From NCBI GenBank assembly GCA_949825045.1, contig OX463820.1, positions 3,980,501 to 4,044,500 on the forward strand: 64,000 bases of DNA, given 5' to 3'. A program made the position numbers and the translations under genes. Positions 1-10,407 of the stretch are shown here, one piece after another. Source of the stretch: Argyresthia goedartella. Taxonomy: Eukaryota > Arthropoda > Insecta > Lepidoptera > Argyresthiidae. The notes under the pieces are model-generated. The model worked only from the letters and a program-made list of their open reading frames with translations. It was not told where the DNA came from and did no database searches. How positions within the stretch are numbered: position 1 is the first letter of the stretch; each line of letters begins with the position of its first letter.

Positions 1-435
1 ATCTTTCTCAAAATCCGAATAGGTTCGCCATGAGTCTCTGTATATGCTCATTCGAACTTTTGCAATTCCTACCAAACTATCCGTTGCCCATATCAAAGCC
101 CTAGAACTATCTCCCGAGACTTTAATATAAGCCTTTAAATCTCTTAAGAAAATCATCGGATTTTCCGAACTCCGCCCATCGAATGTCGGCAACTTCTGTG
201 TCATTTTCACAATGCATGATTGACGTTTTTCTACCGATTGTTCAAACGTCTCTAGTTCCTGTCTGTCAGTCTGTCTGTCCGAAGTCCTACTAGCATTGCT
301 CGCGCTAGAACCCCTTTCCAAACTGTCTAATCTATTCACTATTTCAGATAACAATTGCGTCACCTGTCCTGACGCTTGCGAAAGTGAATTGTCTCGTACT
401 ACCCGACTAACGTTTTTTCTAAGCCGGCCGGCCAT
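1..435 (-). CDS. Ty3/gypsy-type gag, N-terminal part, runs off the window
   Basis: Reading the minus strand from an ATG at 433-435 gives 145 codons open to the window edge. The protein starts MAGRLRKNVSRVVRDNS, has a short helical, polar N-terminus, then a block with LPTFDGRSSENPMIFLRDL followed by a tryptophan-containing helix region. That F-D-G...F-L-R-D pattern is typical of gag proteins of Ty3/gypsy-like elements, which form the particle shell. It lies downstream (minus strand) of a primer-binding-like site and a long LTR, the order expected for the 5' end of an LTR element. No break is visible in the part seen. Family assignment rests on pattern and context only. Confidence 0.65.
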   Translation of the reverse strand, partial: MAGRLRKNVSRVVRDNSLSQASGQVTQLLSEIVNRLDSLERGSSASNASRTSDRQTDRQELETFEQSVEKRQSCIVKMTQKLPTFDGRSSENPMIFLRDLKAYIKVSGDSSRALIWATDSLVGIAKVRMSIYRDSWRTYSDFEKD

Positions 436-612
436 TATTCCTGAACACTAAACCGTCGTAGCTCGTCTGAAAACAATGCCCCTTTTTTTTTGCTTGTTTC
501 TTATTTACAAAACTGAACTGTTTAAAATCGTTTCTACGTTGTGTTATTTTTAAAGTAACGCGTTAGACCTTGATTCTTTTAGAATATCTAGGTATCAGAC
601 TATCTAGGATAT

Positions 613-629
613 CCTTCGGTCTGGCACCA
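613..629 (-). other. Primer-binding-like site of the gypsy element
   Basis: On the minus strand, TGGTGCCAGACCGAAGG begins 7 nt after the LTR end at 637. A TGG-starting 17-18 mer just inside the 5' LTR is what a tRNA 3' end (CCA) would pair with. The tRNA was not identified. Confidence 0.45.
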
Positions 630-651
630 GGAAATCTGTAACGGCACCAGG

Positions 652-846
652 GGGGTTACCACAATGTCTTATGCCGATTCAAATTAGGAGCTTAATTTGA
701 TCCGCAAGTTTACCGTGACCGTCTTAAAACAAGTCTTGGTATTAGGTAAATAAAGCCCATTATGGCGAAATGGAATGGAAATGGTTGCCATGGTGATGTT
801 CTTGTTTTGAACCTAATTTGAATCGGAAAAAGATTGTGGTAACCCC
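652..846. mobile_element. MITE with about 34-bp terminal inverted repeats, inside the LTR
   Basis: The ends GGGGTTACCACAAT and ATTGTGGTAACCCC are reverse complements, and the inner parts CCGATTCAAATTAGG and CCTAATTTGAATCGG continue the pairing. The other LTR copy has no insert at this place (compare 34700-34730), giving a filled/empty site comparison. CAGG occurs on both sides and may be the target duplication. A diverged relative lies at 42841-42990. It has no coding capacity. Confidence 0.8.
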
Positions 847-2357
847 GCAGGGCTAAGGTCGAGCCGCCGCTATCAGTAGCTATGATCGTCTATTCTATCT
901 ATCCCAAAATGAGAGGACCCGATTCAGCTGTAAGATTTGTAAGTTAAGAATGATAAGTCTGAATTTCTCGTTCGTTGAGAAGTTCGTTAGGCGTATAATA
1001 GTCGAACAAAGTTTGGTTCAGGAAGTTACAGTTTCAAGTTAGACAGAGAAAGCATATATGTCCGCGAGCCGGTAATTCGCATCAGTCAGCGGTGTATTGC
1101 GCCAGAACGATCGTTGTTATATTTTATGTGTGATGGTACCATCTGGTTTTTGTATATATGGGCGCTCGGAACTTCTTTTAGTGGTCGACCACAGTTTATA
1201 ATATTTGTTTGTGATATCGTATAGATATCCGTCGTAGTTTTACGACGTGAGTACTCAATGATATTTCATGTGCTCGCTAGTAGCGGCTTGTGGTGGTTCC
1301 AATTATATATTTGGTTCACGGCAATAACGATCCGAAAAGACCGGTTTACACAATTGCGATTTGATTTTCCGAAATGGGTTCTGAACTAGCGGTTACCTCA
1401 AAAGGTCCGTAACGTTTTGAAACCTTCAACTCTGCGCAATTTGAGCTGGATGTTATCGAAACGTAAGCATTATTGTTTTAGGAGATCTAACCCACACCAT
1501 AGCGAAGTGCATAGTTCGATAAATACCGAACTATGAATTCCACTAGCCACAGCACGTCCTCAGTTGAGCCTGATCATATATACCGACTCAGTCTACACAT
1601 TAGACCTCCAGCGAAATTTACATTTAATTTAAAGATGCAACTTGAATCCAACCTGACCCAAGGCAATGCAAAACACCTACCCGGTCCTAAACAATGTACT
1701 TTAGACTGTAAATTGATCTCTTCACGCGTCCCCGACAACACTCAAATGTCAAAATATCAACAGGATATGTTATCTGTGTTGACACCGGTTTAACTTTGTT
1801 CTGAATTTGTTATTTCCATCCGCGGAACCTCATCGATCAAACAGTCTCCCTATGCCCTGCCAACCTAGGTTTAGCCGCAACTAAACTCCTGTCTAGCCTA
1901 GTCTAAAAACCTAGTGTTATACCACGTCCATTATCGACACCACTCGAAAATGGTTGAGTTTGATTTGAATGTGCTTGTATGTTTAATGACTGTGTGTGTG
2001 GGAATTTCAAAACTCGCTACTCGAAGGAATGAGGAGAGGATTAGCCCGCGAATATCCTAAGAGCCAATCCAGGAACCCTATGGTGAAGGAAAAAGGAATT
2101 TAGGGTCGCTCCAAGCCCAGACTCAGACTCAGATAATTGACTTACAAGTTCTTATCTAACGACCCAAGGATAGTTTTGGAATTTGGGGTAGGTTGATATA
2201 AAGGTTAGGAACCGAGGTATATCTCGGCGCTTCAGACACTCACGAAAAACCACTGAAACTTCGCAATCACAAATTCGTATAGTTCTGATGCGTAACACGG
2301 CAGACAAAAACTGTTTAGAACTCGTGAAAGACGACTGTCACAGTAGCTAGACGCTGA

Positions 2358-2396
2358 GACTGAATGCTCTCCCTTCCCCCGCCAATCGTATTTATA
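2358..2396 (-). promoter_or_regulatory. LTR promoter: TATA box and initiator-like motif
   Basis: On the minus strand TATAAATA (2389-2396) is followed about 30-35 nt downstream by TCAGTC (2358-2363), an arthropod-like initiator. Both are kept in LTR copy 2 around 36215-36255. They would start transcription toward gag, making U3 about 0.7 kb and R plus U5 about 1.7 kb. Confidence 0.5.
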
Positions 2397-3289
2397 CGCC
2401 CCACATGTCTGAAAGAAAAAAAACAGCGTCCTTTGCGAACACGCTCTGCCCAAGCGAAGCTTCTTATCACTAACTACACAGGGTCTATTTTCAACTATGC
2501 CATGCAGATCCGCCGTTCTACAAATTGTGTGTACGCATATTCCCTATGATCAACCGTAGGTTATCACTCAAATCATTTGGTACTGCCGATACACAGAATC
2601 TGTTGATCGCTGACCAATAAAAGCTTGTTGCGATTAATTAAGCATTCCCGACCGCTAGGTGCGCGCAGCAAAGACCACTAGAATGCTATTCATACTAGTC
2701 GTGTCAGACCCTCCATCTCATACCTCAATCGCAATTGTATATTTGCAATCAACATAATAGCTTTCTCCGTATCGTCCCATAATAACCTTTCATTATTTAG
2801 TTATTCATAATTTTATTCAACGCGCAGCCAAATCGGCTCTGATCTCTACACATCTCGCAGGAATGCGACAAAAAAAACCTGACCTGTAAACTTCCCCGAA
2901 CCATCCCACGCGTCGGCTCTGTTTTTTGCTAACTTGCCACTGAGCTACGCAAAACCCCCAAACGTTATCTGAACCGATTCGTATTCAAAACAGCGCGGCG
3001 TTGGGCTAGCCCTCTATCACGCAGAATGAAGTATCAAATGTACCGACTCTCGTGTACCATTACAAGATGAGTCGATCGTCCCTAAAAATGGTAGTGTAAT
3101 AGACGAATAACTGAAGGCAGAAAACATTCAGGTATTCCAATTACTAATGATGTAATTAATAAAAAAACATCAAATCTTCTTTAAATTGCATAATATACTT
3201 GATAGTATTGTAACCAAAACGGAGGATGGTAATTAAATAATAGAAGTTACTCTAAATACGTCACATAGACCTAGTGATGCGCTTCGAAT

Positions 3290-4745
3290 TCACTAAAGAA
3301 CATATGAAACCAGGGACGACATATTACGGTTTCTTTTATTCGGAAGAGCAATTTTTTTATTTTTATTTAACGTACAAATAATGATCCCAGTCTTAACTAA
3401 ATACAAATACATCACAAAAACCACGGAGGTTTGTGCGTGATCCTGGCATTGCTGATGCTGGTACAATAAACAATAAATAGTGGGTACCAACACATAACAA
3501 GTTATCGCACTCTGACGTTAGTCAGAGACGAGTGAAGTATCGGGTAGGCAGTAGTCTAGCTATAAGATACTAAGAAAGATTTTTATTAATTTGATTTTTA
3601 GGGTATTAGGGGTGAATGAGGCTTTAAGTTCAGTAAGTAGACTGTTTATCGGTCGCGGTACCATGCACTGGTTAGTTCGCTCACAATAGTAATTGCGAGC
3701 TCTGACCGTCACTAGTTCATTATTTTTCACCTTGCTAGTCTGGATACTGTGTGAATGGGAGACAGTTTTGTGTGTATGGATGTTAGCATATTGTTCTTTA
3801 ATTATATTATATTTAACTTTAGTGTATATGGGCAACAAGTTGCAGTGTTTGAACAAGCCGTTATAATCAGCCGAGTAGCTTAATTTTGTTTGAGGTGATA
3901 CTATTAGTGTTAGAAGTTTCAGTTGTAGTTTATATATATTGTCTAAGTATGTATTAAAAGTGCGTCCATAACTAGACAGTCCATATGACACTATTGACTC
4001 TGCAAGGGCGTTATATAATAGTATCCTGGTCGAGAACGGTATTTGGTTCTTTATTACATACATCGTTGCCAGGAAAGCGCGTAGTTTTTTGCATACTCTG
4101 TCAATGTGTTCTCCCCAGTTAAAATGTTTATCTATCACAAGACCCAGGTAGACGTGTGAGTCAATCCATTGTATTTGTTCGCACGTGCACCCGGGTCCCG
4201 TGATAGTAGCTCCAATATGTTGGCAACCTTGGAAGTGGGCGATCAGGTGATTTGTCGGTTGGCCTTTTAGGTATGGTGACCTAATATGCATTATTTTCAT
4301 TTTTTGGGCATTCAAAACAAGGCCAACGTCGTGGCACCATCGACTCAGGTTGTTAAAGTCCGCCTGCAGGTCTCTCATAGCGATATTAATATCGTTATGA
4401 GAGACTATGAGACATGTGTCGTCGGCGAATTGGTATGAGGTGCTGTGTGAGGTGATGTTGGGCATATCATTTACGTAAGCCAGGAAATGAAGTGGGCCGA
4501 GTACAGATCCCTGAGGAGTGCCTTCGGTTACCATTATTGGGTCGCTTTAGGGTGTTGTCAATTTTGACCTGTATTTGGCGGTTGCGCAAATAGTCCGAGC
4601 ACCATTTCAATAGAGGAGCCCTTATTCGACTAGCTTCGAGCCTGTTTGCTAATTTATCATGTTTGAGTGTATCAAACGCATGAGAAAAGTCAATGAATAG
4701 TGCAAGTACGTGTTTCCTATTATCTAATCTCTCTAATCTAATGTA
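3290..4745 (-). mobile_element. 5'-truncated CR1-like LINE, related to family B
   Basis: The reverse transcriptase region runs from about 4744 to 3560 on the minus strand, followed by a 3' tail region to about 3290. Motif A reads FIDFSHAFDTL (about 4640-4710), then a one-base frameshift near 4535-4545 leads into GTPQGSVLGPL and the catalytic YQFADDTCLI. The later part gives the thumb and C-terminal region of LINE ORF2 with LVIDKHFNWGEHI and YGLSSYGRT. The same signature recurs in the LINE B copy at 47.9-52.4 kb and at 63.3 kb, so they are relatives. No endonuclease or ORF1 remains. Confidence 0.8.
3560..4744 (-). pseudogene. LINE reverse transcriptase, truncated and frameshifted
   Basis: This is the C-terminal part of a LINE ORF2. 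The enzyme primes cDNA synthesis on nicked chromosomal DNA. The 324-residue open part at 3560-4534 starts inside the RT fingers; the preceding motif A segment lies in another frame up to 4744. The FADD active-site box is intact, but the frame break and the loss of the 5' half make the copy inactive. Confidence 0.8.
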
Positions 4746-5086
4746 TAGAGGTACACTCTATTTGTCCTTAACTGGCTTAAGATGTAAACAAAGATGACGT
4801 GATTACAAAACTCGATATTTCCCAAGGATCACTCGATGACGTTTTTCACAAAAACTTACAAAGACTACTTTAAACATAAATACACTAAATTTAACAAAAA
4901 CTTGTCGAAATTCAGCTTATCAATAACATTATTTTCCCAAATTTATAATTACGAGAAAAATTACACACAATTTAGTTTAGTTTAGTTAAGTGAAGGAGAA
5001 ATGTGAATGATAGAAGGAAATTGAACGAATGAATGAAATACACGGCAACGAAGGTTGTGTTATCAAAATATGTAAAAAACTAATGA

Positions 5087-5131
5087 ATGTGCTGCGGGGC
5101 TAACGCCCACTGCGTTAGCCCCGCAGCACAT
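5087..5131. repeat. Perfect hairpin, 20-bp arms
   Basis: The arms ATGTGCTGCGGGGCTAACGC (5087-5106) and its exact reverse complement (5112-5131) are separated by the 5-nt loop CCACT. The GC-rich stem stands in AT-rich DNA. Confidence 0.95.
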
Positions 5132-5566
5132 GCCGAGTTACTGTGCAGCGGGGATTTGTCATCGCAAGCACGTACCACGTGACACAGTGGAACTTTTTTA
5201 GGTTCATAGACAGAACTTCATTTTTTAAACTCGGAATTTTGATCTGAGAATTTGTTGTAGGACAGGTATTATTTATATTCTACATAAGAAACAACATTTG
5301 TTATGTAGAAAAATTCCGTAGGATGCATACTTATCGAGGAAATAAATATTGAAAAAAATAATGTATGGAGAAAATTATGATTTAAAAAAACTTCGTCTTT
5401 TACGCTTCATGGTTTGCTGGACAAAATCTCTCAAAAGAGATAAGCAAGCCTTTGTTTGTTTTTTCTCTAATAAGCTGTCTGTCTTTTTTATGTGAGTACC
5501 ACAGACCATAGATTAAAATAGACGGGTGACACAAACATGCTCGGGCTCACCGTAGCTCGGCATTCG

Positions 5567-5648
5567 CTCGCGAGGCAGCCTCACGCAAGCCCGAGGCGGC
5601 CTCGCCGCAGCATTCGCCTGAGGCAATCATGTGAGGCCGCCTCGCGAG
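5567..5648. repeat. GC-rich island with nested palindromes
   Basis: Three 11-mers of the form GAGGCNGCCTC occur at 5572-5582, 5593-5603 and 5633-5643. CTCGCGAG occurs at both ends (5567-5574, 5641-5648), so the outer 18-mers pair with one mismatch. No coding role is evident; it may be a small fold-back element. Confidence 0.75.
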
Positions 5649-5844
5649 CTGCCTCACTCAATCTGGACCCAGCTATTATACCAATATTTAAATTAAAAAA
5701 TAACGCAGTGGTCTCCAAATTTTGCCATCATTTATTTTCTACATTTATGTGTTTAGGTAGTTACCTAATTATTTTAACATTATTCGCATCTCTCTTATTT
5801 TTCCTACCTACAGAAAAACATAATTTGGTTAAAAATATATATAT

Positions 5845-6387
5845 TGTTCGATTCCAAATCGATATTCGATCGATGGTTTCGGAACGGCCATTTTGAATTT
5901 GTCGTTGCTGCCAACCTTGCAGTTTTTGACAACTGACAGACGAAAGCCCTCGCAATGTAAACGCGCTTTGATAGGGTATTGAAATTAAATCGCAAGCCAT
6001 CTGGAATGTATTCGGGTTTCCCTCAGGATTGTCTATATAGCTGAGTGTGTTGTGGTTCCCCGAACCAGATAAAGTTCGCATTTACGTGGCCGATTGGTTT
6101 TTCCCACGTAACATAACCTGTGTTGGAACACTGTGCTCATCGAAGCTGGCCTGCCAGTCATACCTGGTTGGCTGAAGAACCTGTCTACCAAGAAGAGCCT
6201 AGGGTGCACCCGGGCCTTGCAGAGAGACAGGAGGTTGACGGGACCGAAGCACAGACCAGGTTAGATCGACTCCATTTACCTTAGCTCGGTGAATCGCCGA
6301 CGTTCACACTTCTTGGCAACTGATCGCTACGCTACCTCGTAGCTGATGGGCCCCTACGAGGTCATTAGGTGCCGAGAAGCCTGAACA
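5845..6387 (+). repeat. BEL/Pao 5' LTR
   Basis: It starts TGTTCGATTCC and ends GCCTGAACA (terminal inverted repeat TGTTC/GAACA). It is almost identical to 10408-10950 and is preceded by the target copy TATAT. Confidence 0.92.
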
Positions 6388-6390
6388 TTT

Positions 6391-6407
6391 TGGTAGCTAG
6401 AGCGTGG
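6391..6407 (+). other. Primer-binding site of the BEL/Pao element
   Basis: TGGTAGCTAGAGCGTGG begins 3 nt after the 5' LTR, the position and TGG start expected for pairing with a tRNA 3' end. The tRNA species was not determined. Confidence 0.6.
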
Positions 6408-6992
6408 CTTCCTGAGATTTGCAGCCGTCAAGGGCTCCAGGAAGACACGATTTGAGACTATCAATCTGTAGGTATAGGCGGTTATTAGATAACTTGGTTG
6501 TGTTCCTATATCCACATAGATTGGTAGTATTGTAAGCTATAGGTCTATTGCTGGTAGTAGACAGACAGATATTGAGTTGAAATTTGCATTGAAGTACCAG
6601 TTAGTCAATCTATTAGTGGTCTAGTAATGCTAATGAATGTTTTGGTTAACATAGGTAGTTACATCTATTGATAGCAGGCTATTACATTGTTTTCAGTTAT
6701 AGCAATTTATAACTTGAACTAATATTGACTATCTGTGTGTGTTGTAGTGATAAAGGGAAACTAAATTGTATTTACAGAATTTATATAGATATAAAACTCG
6801 GTTCCTATTGTTTAAGGAAAACAGCATTGTTTAAGTTGTGGTTTAGGGTTCCCTCGTTTGGGTTGTAGACTGGAGGGTCCAATAAAATTGAGTTACTGCA
6901 AATTGTGAGTAAGTATCGTTCCGATCATGTCGTTATCTGAAATCCAGAAGGGTGTTTCTAAGGAACTCAGATAGTTTTCCTCCGCACACGGT

Positions 6993-8732
6993 TTGATAGA
7001 CCGTTTAGATAGGCATGATGTGGTATTGGAGCGGTCTATGGACGTTAAGGAACGTTACAATAGGGTGCTCGAATTGTCCGCGCAGGCGGAATCAGTTGAT
7101 GGTTGCGCACCTGACAGGCTGTCACGGTTGCTAGGGGATGTCGACCAATGTATGGAGATGGCAGCTGCTATCACGCAGAAGGCTGCGGACATACGTAGAC
7201 AGCGCGAGTCCAGCCATGGTGGTGACATTGAAGCACCTCTGCCGCTTCAGGGTTCGGGGTCCAGGTTACCTGCCATAACTATGCCTACTTTTGACGGAGT
7301 GTCCGGTGAATGGATGAGCTTCATCAATCTGTTCGACAGTTTGGTGCACATGCGATCGGACATTACCAAGTCTGTCAAGATGGCTCAGCTGGTGGCAGCA
7401 TTGAGGGGTGAGCCTAGGGAGCTGGTCGCTCATTTGACAGTTACGGAGGGTAACTATGAAACGGCCAGGCAATTGTTGGTCAGACGTTACCACAACAAAC
7501 GGAGGTTGGCCGATGCCCAACTGAACCGTTTGTTTAGCATCCCGGTTGTGAACAAGGTCGGGGCCATACAGACGGAGGTTTTGAACCCATTGTTGTCCGT
7601 CACCAAGGCTCTAGAGAATCTTGGACTTCCGGTTGGTGAATGGTCGTACCTACTGTTGTACATTGTACTTTCCCGCCTACCCGCTGACGTGCAGACTCGT
7701 TTCGAACAGTCTCACGGGAGGTCGGCCGAGGACCTGCCCGCCTTCTCCGACTTGGTCGGATTCTTGGAAGAGGAGGCTCGACGGGCAGAGAATTTGGGGT
7801 TGACGGTCACCCATCCTTCGGAGCCACAGAGAGCTGCCGGGAGCGCTGTGAGTAGGGGCCCTCCGACGAGGAAGGACCGCACCAACCGGCAGTCATATGG
7901 GACTGTGAGTGCATTGACCCCACATAGTGAGACCTGCCCATGTTGTAGGCAGATTGGCCATGCTGTGGCCAATTGCAATCAGTTCGGGGAACTTAGGGTT
8001 CAGGGACGGCGCCGGATGGCCAAGCAGCGGAGCTGGTGTTTCCTGTTCCTCGGGCCACACATGGCAAGGGACTGCACGCGCACAAAAATGTGCGGATATT
8101 GTAGTGGGGCCCACAACAATCTGTTGTGCATGAACCGGTCCGGCCAACAGCCTCCACAGGGCCGTATCCAGGGTGACACGGCATGGGGCCCTGAGAATTC
8201 GTTTGCGACTCGGAGCGCAACTCAGGGGCCAACGTCCCCACGTCCACAGGGCCGTACCCAGGGTGATACGGCATGGGGCCCTGAGAACTCGTTTGCGACT
8301 CGGAGCGCAACTCAGGGGCCAACGTCCCCACGTGCACAGGGCAGTACTAGGGTGCAGGGCCGCACTCAGGATCATTACATGGGGGGCCCTGAGTTTTCGG
8401 TTGCGACTCAGCATCCGACTCAGCGGGACATTGGGTGTGTTCAGCGGGCCGTAACGGGCGGGTGGCATGGGACACCTTCGAGCTATGCGGATGCGGTTCG
8501 GACGCCGCCTCAGTTGTCGCCCCGCTCGTCGCCTCGTCCACGTCGGTCGCATGTGATGTCCCCCCCGCTCATGGAGCGGCCACGGTTGAATTCACGCCCA
8601 CCCCCCTTCGGGGGGCGTCGTAGGGTGGCAATGGAACCGGCGCGTGGGCCATTTGTACAATGGGACCCTCTGGCGTATAGCTGCCTACCTGATCGGTTAC
8701 AGGCACAGTGGGGCCCCGGGGGTCCTCGCTAG
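6993..8732 (+). CDS. BEL/Pao gag polyprotein (DUF1759-type) with zinc knuckles
   Basis: 579 residues. Residues about 20-90 are helical and charged; about 90-250 form the DUF1759-like gag core (MPTFDGVSGEWMSFINLFD, then LRGEPRELV). Zinc knuckles follow: CPCCRQIGHAVANC near residue 313 is a complete CX2CX4HX4C; the second, near 349, has Phe in place of its second Cys (CFLFLGPHMARDC); the third, near 365, is complete (CGYCSGAHNNLLC). Residues about 388-447 hold two 30-residue tandem repeats plus a decayed third. An earlier ATG at 6928 starts a sensible leader but stops after 15 codons in another frame, so the original N-terminus was probably longer. A TAG ends the frame, and pol continues in the same frame. 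Confidence 0.85.
   Translation: MIDRLDRHDVVLERSMDVKERYNRVLELSAQAESVDGCAPDRLSRLLGDVDQCMEMAAAITQKAADIRRQRESSHGGDIEAPLPLQGSGSRLPAITMPTFDGVSGEWMSFINLFDSLVHMRSDITKSVKMAQLVAALRGEPRELVAHLTVTEGNYETARQLLVRRYHNKRRLADAQLNRLFSIPVVNKVGAIQTEVLNPLLSVTKALENLGLPVGEWSYLLLYIVLSRLPADVQTRFEQSHGRSAEDLPAFSDLVGFLEEEARRAENLGLTVTHPSEPQRAAGSAVSRGPPTRKDRTNRQSYGTVSALTPHSETCPCCRQIGHAVANCNQFGELRVQGRRRMAKQRSWCFLFLGPHMARDCTRTKMCGYCSGAHNNLLCMNRSGQQPPQGRIQGDTAWGPENSFATRSATQGPTSPRPQGRTQGDTAWGPENSFATRSATQGPTSPRAQGSTRVQGRTQDHYMGGPEFSVATQHPTQRDIGCVQRAVTGGWHGTPSSYADAVRTPPQLSPRSSPRPRRSHVMSPPLMERPRLNSRPPPFGGRRRVAMEPARGPFVQWDPLAYSCLPDRLQAQWGPGGPR
8155..8334 (+). repeat. In-frame 90-bp tandem repeat in gag
   Basis: Two units of 90 bp (30 residues, containing GDTAWGPENSFATRSATQGP) follow each other almost unchanged, with a weaker third unit to about 8420. 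The period keeps the reading frame. It sits between the zinc knuckles and the Pro/Arg-rich tail. Confidence 0.9.
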
Positions 8733-8750
8733 GAATTTGCGGCCCAACCA

Positions 8751-10316
8751 TTGGTTGCCCCCCAACCGGAGACGGTGGTGTTACCGATCGCCTCTGTGCT
8801 TGTTTGGGATTTGGCGGGCAACCCAACATACGTTCGCGCCCTATTAGATTCTGGAGCTCAGGGCTGCATTGTATCGAACGATTTAGCAAAATGGTTGGGC
8901 CTCAATATAAATAATGTATCGCTGCCGAGGAAATTGGTCCCTGCTGGGGATTACAGGGCAACCCTTCACGGGTTTTGTGATGCCTCTGAACGAGGGTTTG
9001 CGGCAGCGGTTTATTTGCGAACCGTCACCTCCACCGGGGAGGTCGACGTGCGTTTGGTTTTGGCAAAAAGCAAGGTAGCGCCTATTCGGACAAGGATGAC
9101 GATTCCAAAACTGGAACTGTCCGGGGCTGCTCTTTTGAACAAACTTTTGAATCACACTCTAACAGTGTTGCGTGGGTCAGTGGTTTTGGAGGATACGGTG
9201 TACGCGTGGACGTACAGCCAGATTGTTTTGTGCTGGATGAAGGCTTCGGTCCATAACTTAGAGGTTTTTGTTGCGAACCGTGTCTCCCAGATTGTGTCGT
9301 CTGAGGTCCCACTGACCTGGAGACATGTACCAGGAGAATTGAACCCGTCTGATTGTGCATCCAGGGGATGTCGGGCTCCTGAACTCGTTAGACACCATTT
9401 GTGGTGGGGACCACCCTGGCTTGCCAGGAGAGAATCGGACTGGCCCCACAGCCATGTAGTAGTATCTTCGGATCATGGCCCCAGAGCGGCCGTGCATGTT
9501 ACCCAGAAGGCTGAGGACCCTGACGCCGGGTTTCTGCTGGACCGGTATAGCTCATGTGTGTTTGTTTGTTTATCCACCAAGGCGGTACATCTCGAGCTCG
9601 TTGCTGATCTCTCGACAGAGGCTTTCATTGCTTGTTTGGATAGGTTTGTTTCTCGAAGGGGACTTCCAACTTTGATCCGCTCTGATAACGGCACTAACTA
9701 CGTCGGTGCGGAACGATACTTACGAGAGATAGTCAACTTTTTGAATGTAAATAAAGTGGATATTGGAACGGCCCTCTCCCGTCGGGGTATACAGTGGACC
9801 TTCAGCCCACCGATTTGCCCCCACTGGGGTGGGATTTTTGAGGCCGTAGTTAAGTCAGCTAAGACGCACTTGGGGCGTATAGTAGGTCAGACCGCGCTGA
9901 CTTTTGAGGAGCTCGCGACATTGTTTTGTAAGATCGAGGCCGTTCTCAATTCGCGACCGTTGTGTCCGCTCAGCTCGGATCCAAATGACCTGGAGGCTCT
10001 GACCCCAGGCCATTTCTTGATAGGACAGCCACTTAACGCGTTGCCCGAGCACCCCTTCGAGGGAGTGAAATTGTATCGGTTGTCAAGGTATCAGATGTTG
10101 CAGCAGTTTACTCATAATTTCTGGAAGCGTTGGTCGCTCGAGTATCTGCATATCTTACAACAGCGCCTTAAGTGGACTGACAAAACCAGCCCCCCTAGTG
10201 TTGGTGACCTCGTTCTGGTTAAGGATGCTAACCTACCGCCACTACGTTGGCGCAGGGGGCGCATTGTTAACTTGTTCCCTGGCAAGGACGGGACCCCCGG
10301 TCTGCGGAGGTTCTAG
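8751..10316 (+). pseudogene. BEL/Pao pol with in-frame loss of reverse transcriptase
   Basis: The frame is the same as gag, beyond the TAG at 8730-8732. The retropepsin-like active site ALLDSGAQG lies near residue 31. Only about 35 residues later the protein enters the RNase H region (HGFCDASERGF near residue 73), so the whole RT with its YVDD box is absent without loss of frame. The RNase H part runs through WRHVPGELNPSDCASRG. After a second junction near residue 260 the integrase resumes at CVFVCLSTKAVHLEL and RSDNGTNYVGA, lacking its zinc-binding N-terminus and first catalytic Asp. The end is frameshifted at a run of C (about 10298); the next frame would end in a tail like that at 16905-17342. 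Confidence 0.88.
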
Positions 10317-10395
10317 TAGGAGGCTCGGTTCTAAAACGAGCGGTAGCAACGTTGTCTCGGCTGCCCGTAGATTAGGGGACAGGTGGGTGCCTGTC

Positions 10396-10407
10396 CGGGC
10401 GGGTGAT
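10396..10407 (+). other. Polypurine-like tract before the 3' LTR
   Basis: CGGGCGGGTGAT abuts the 3' LTR start. Almost the same string precedes the LTR start of the second BEL/Pao copy on the minus strand (16874-16885), which supports its role in plus-strand priming. A small inverted repeat, GGACAGG/CCTGTCC, lies just upstream. Confidence 0.55.

Larger units (their letters stand above)
637..3064 (-). repeat. Long LTR (copy 1) of a Ty3/gypsy element
   Basis: The segment starts TGTAACGG and ends CATTACA, a 5-bp terminal inverted repeat TGTAA/TTACA, and is repeated in the same orientation at 34700-36913 with only scattered differences. Without the inserted MITE it is about 2.23 kb, very long for an LTR. 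Gag and a primer site lie on the left, so this is the 5' LTR of a minus-strand element. Short forward ORFs inside it (for example near 1533-1793) look incidental. It carries a TATA box and an initiator-like motif on the minus strand. Confidence 0.75.
4746..5844. other. AT-rich stretch with no gene seen
   Basis: No convincing coding region on either strand. It holds a perfect 20-bp-arm hairpin (5087-5131) and a GC-rich inverted-repeat island (5567-5648), listed separately. The ORF at 5537-5896 crosses the GC island and the left edge of the BEL LTR and looks incidental. Confidence 0.6.

Noticed and set aside
1533..1793. 86-codon forward ORF inside LTR copy 1
   Set aside because: The same place in LTR copy 2 has indels that break the frame, and no domain is visible.
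5761..6081. Minus-strand ORF across the BEL 5' LTR (also at 10372-10644)
   Set aside because: It is present only because both LTRs are near-identical; its ends lie in different flanking DNA and it lacks any family pattern.
7893..8552. 219-codon minus-strand ORF opposite gag
   Set aside because: Shadow of the GC-rich gag repeat and tail; Arg/Pro-rich low complexity.
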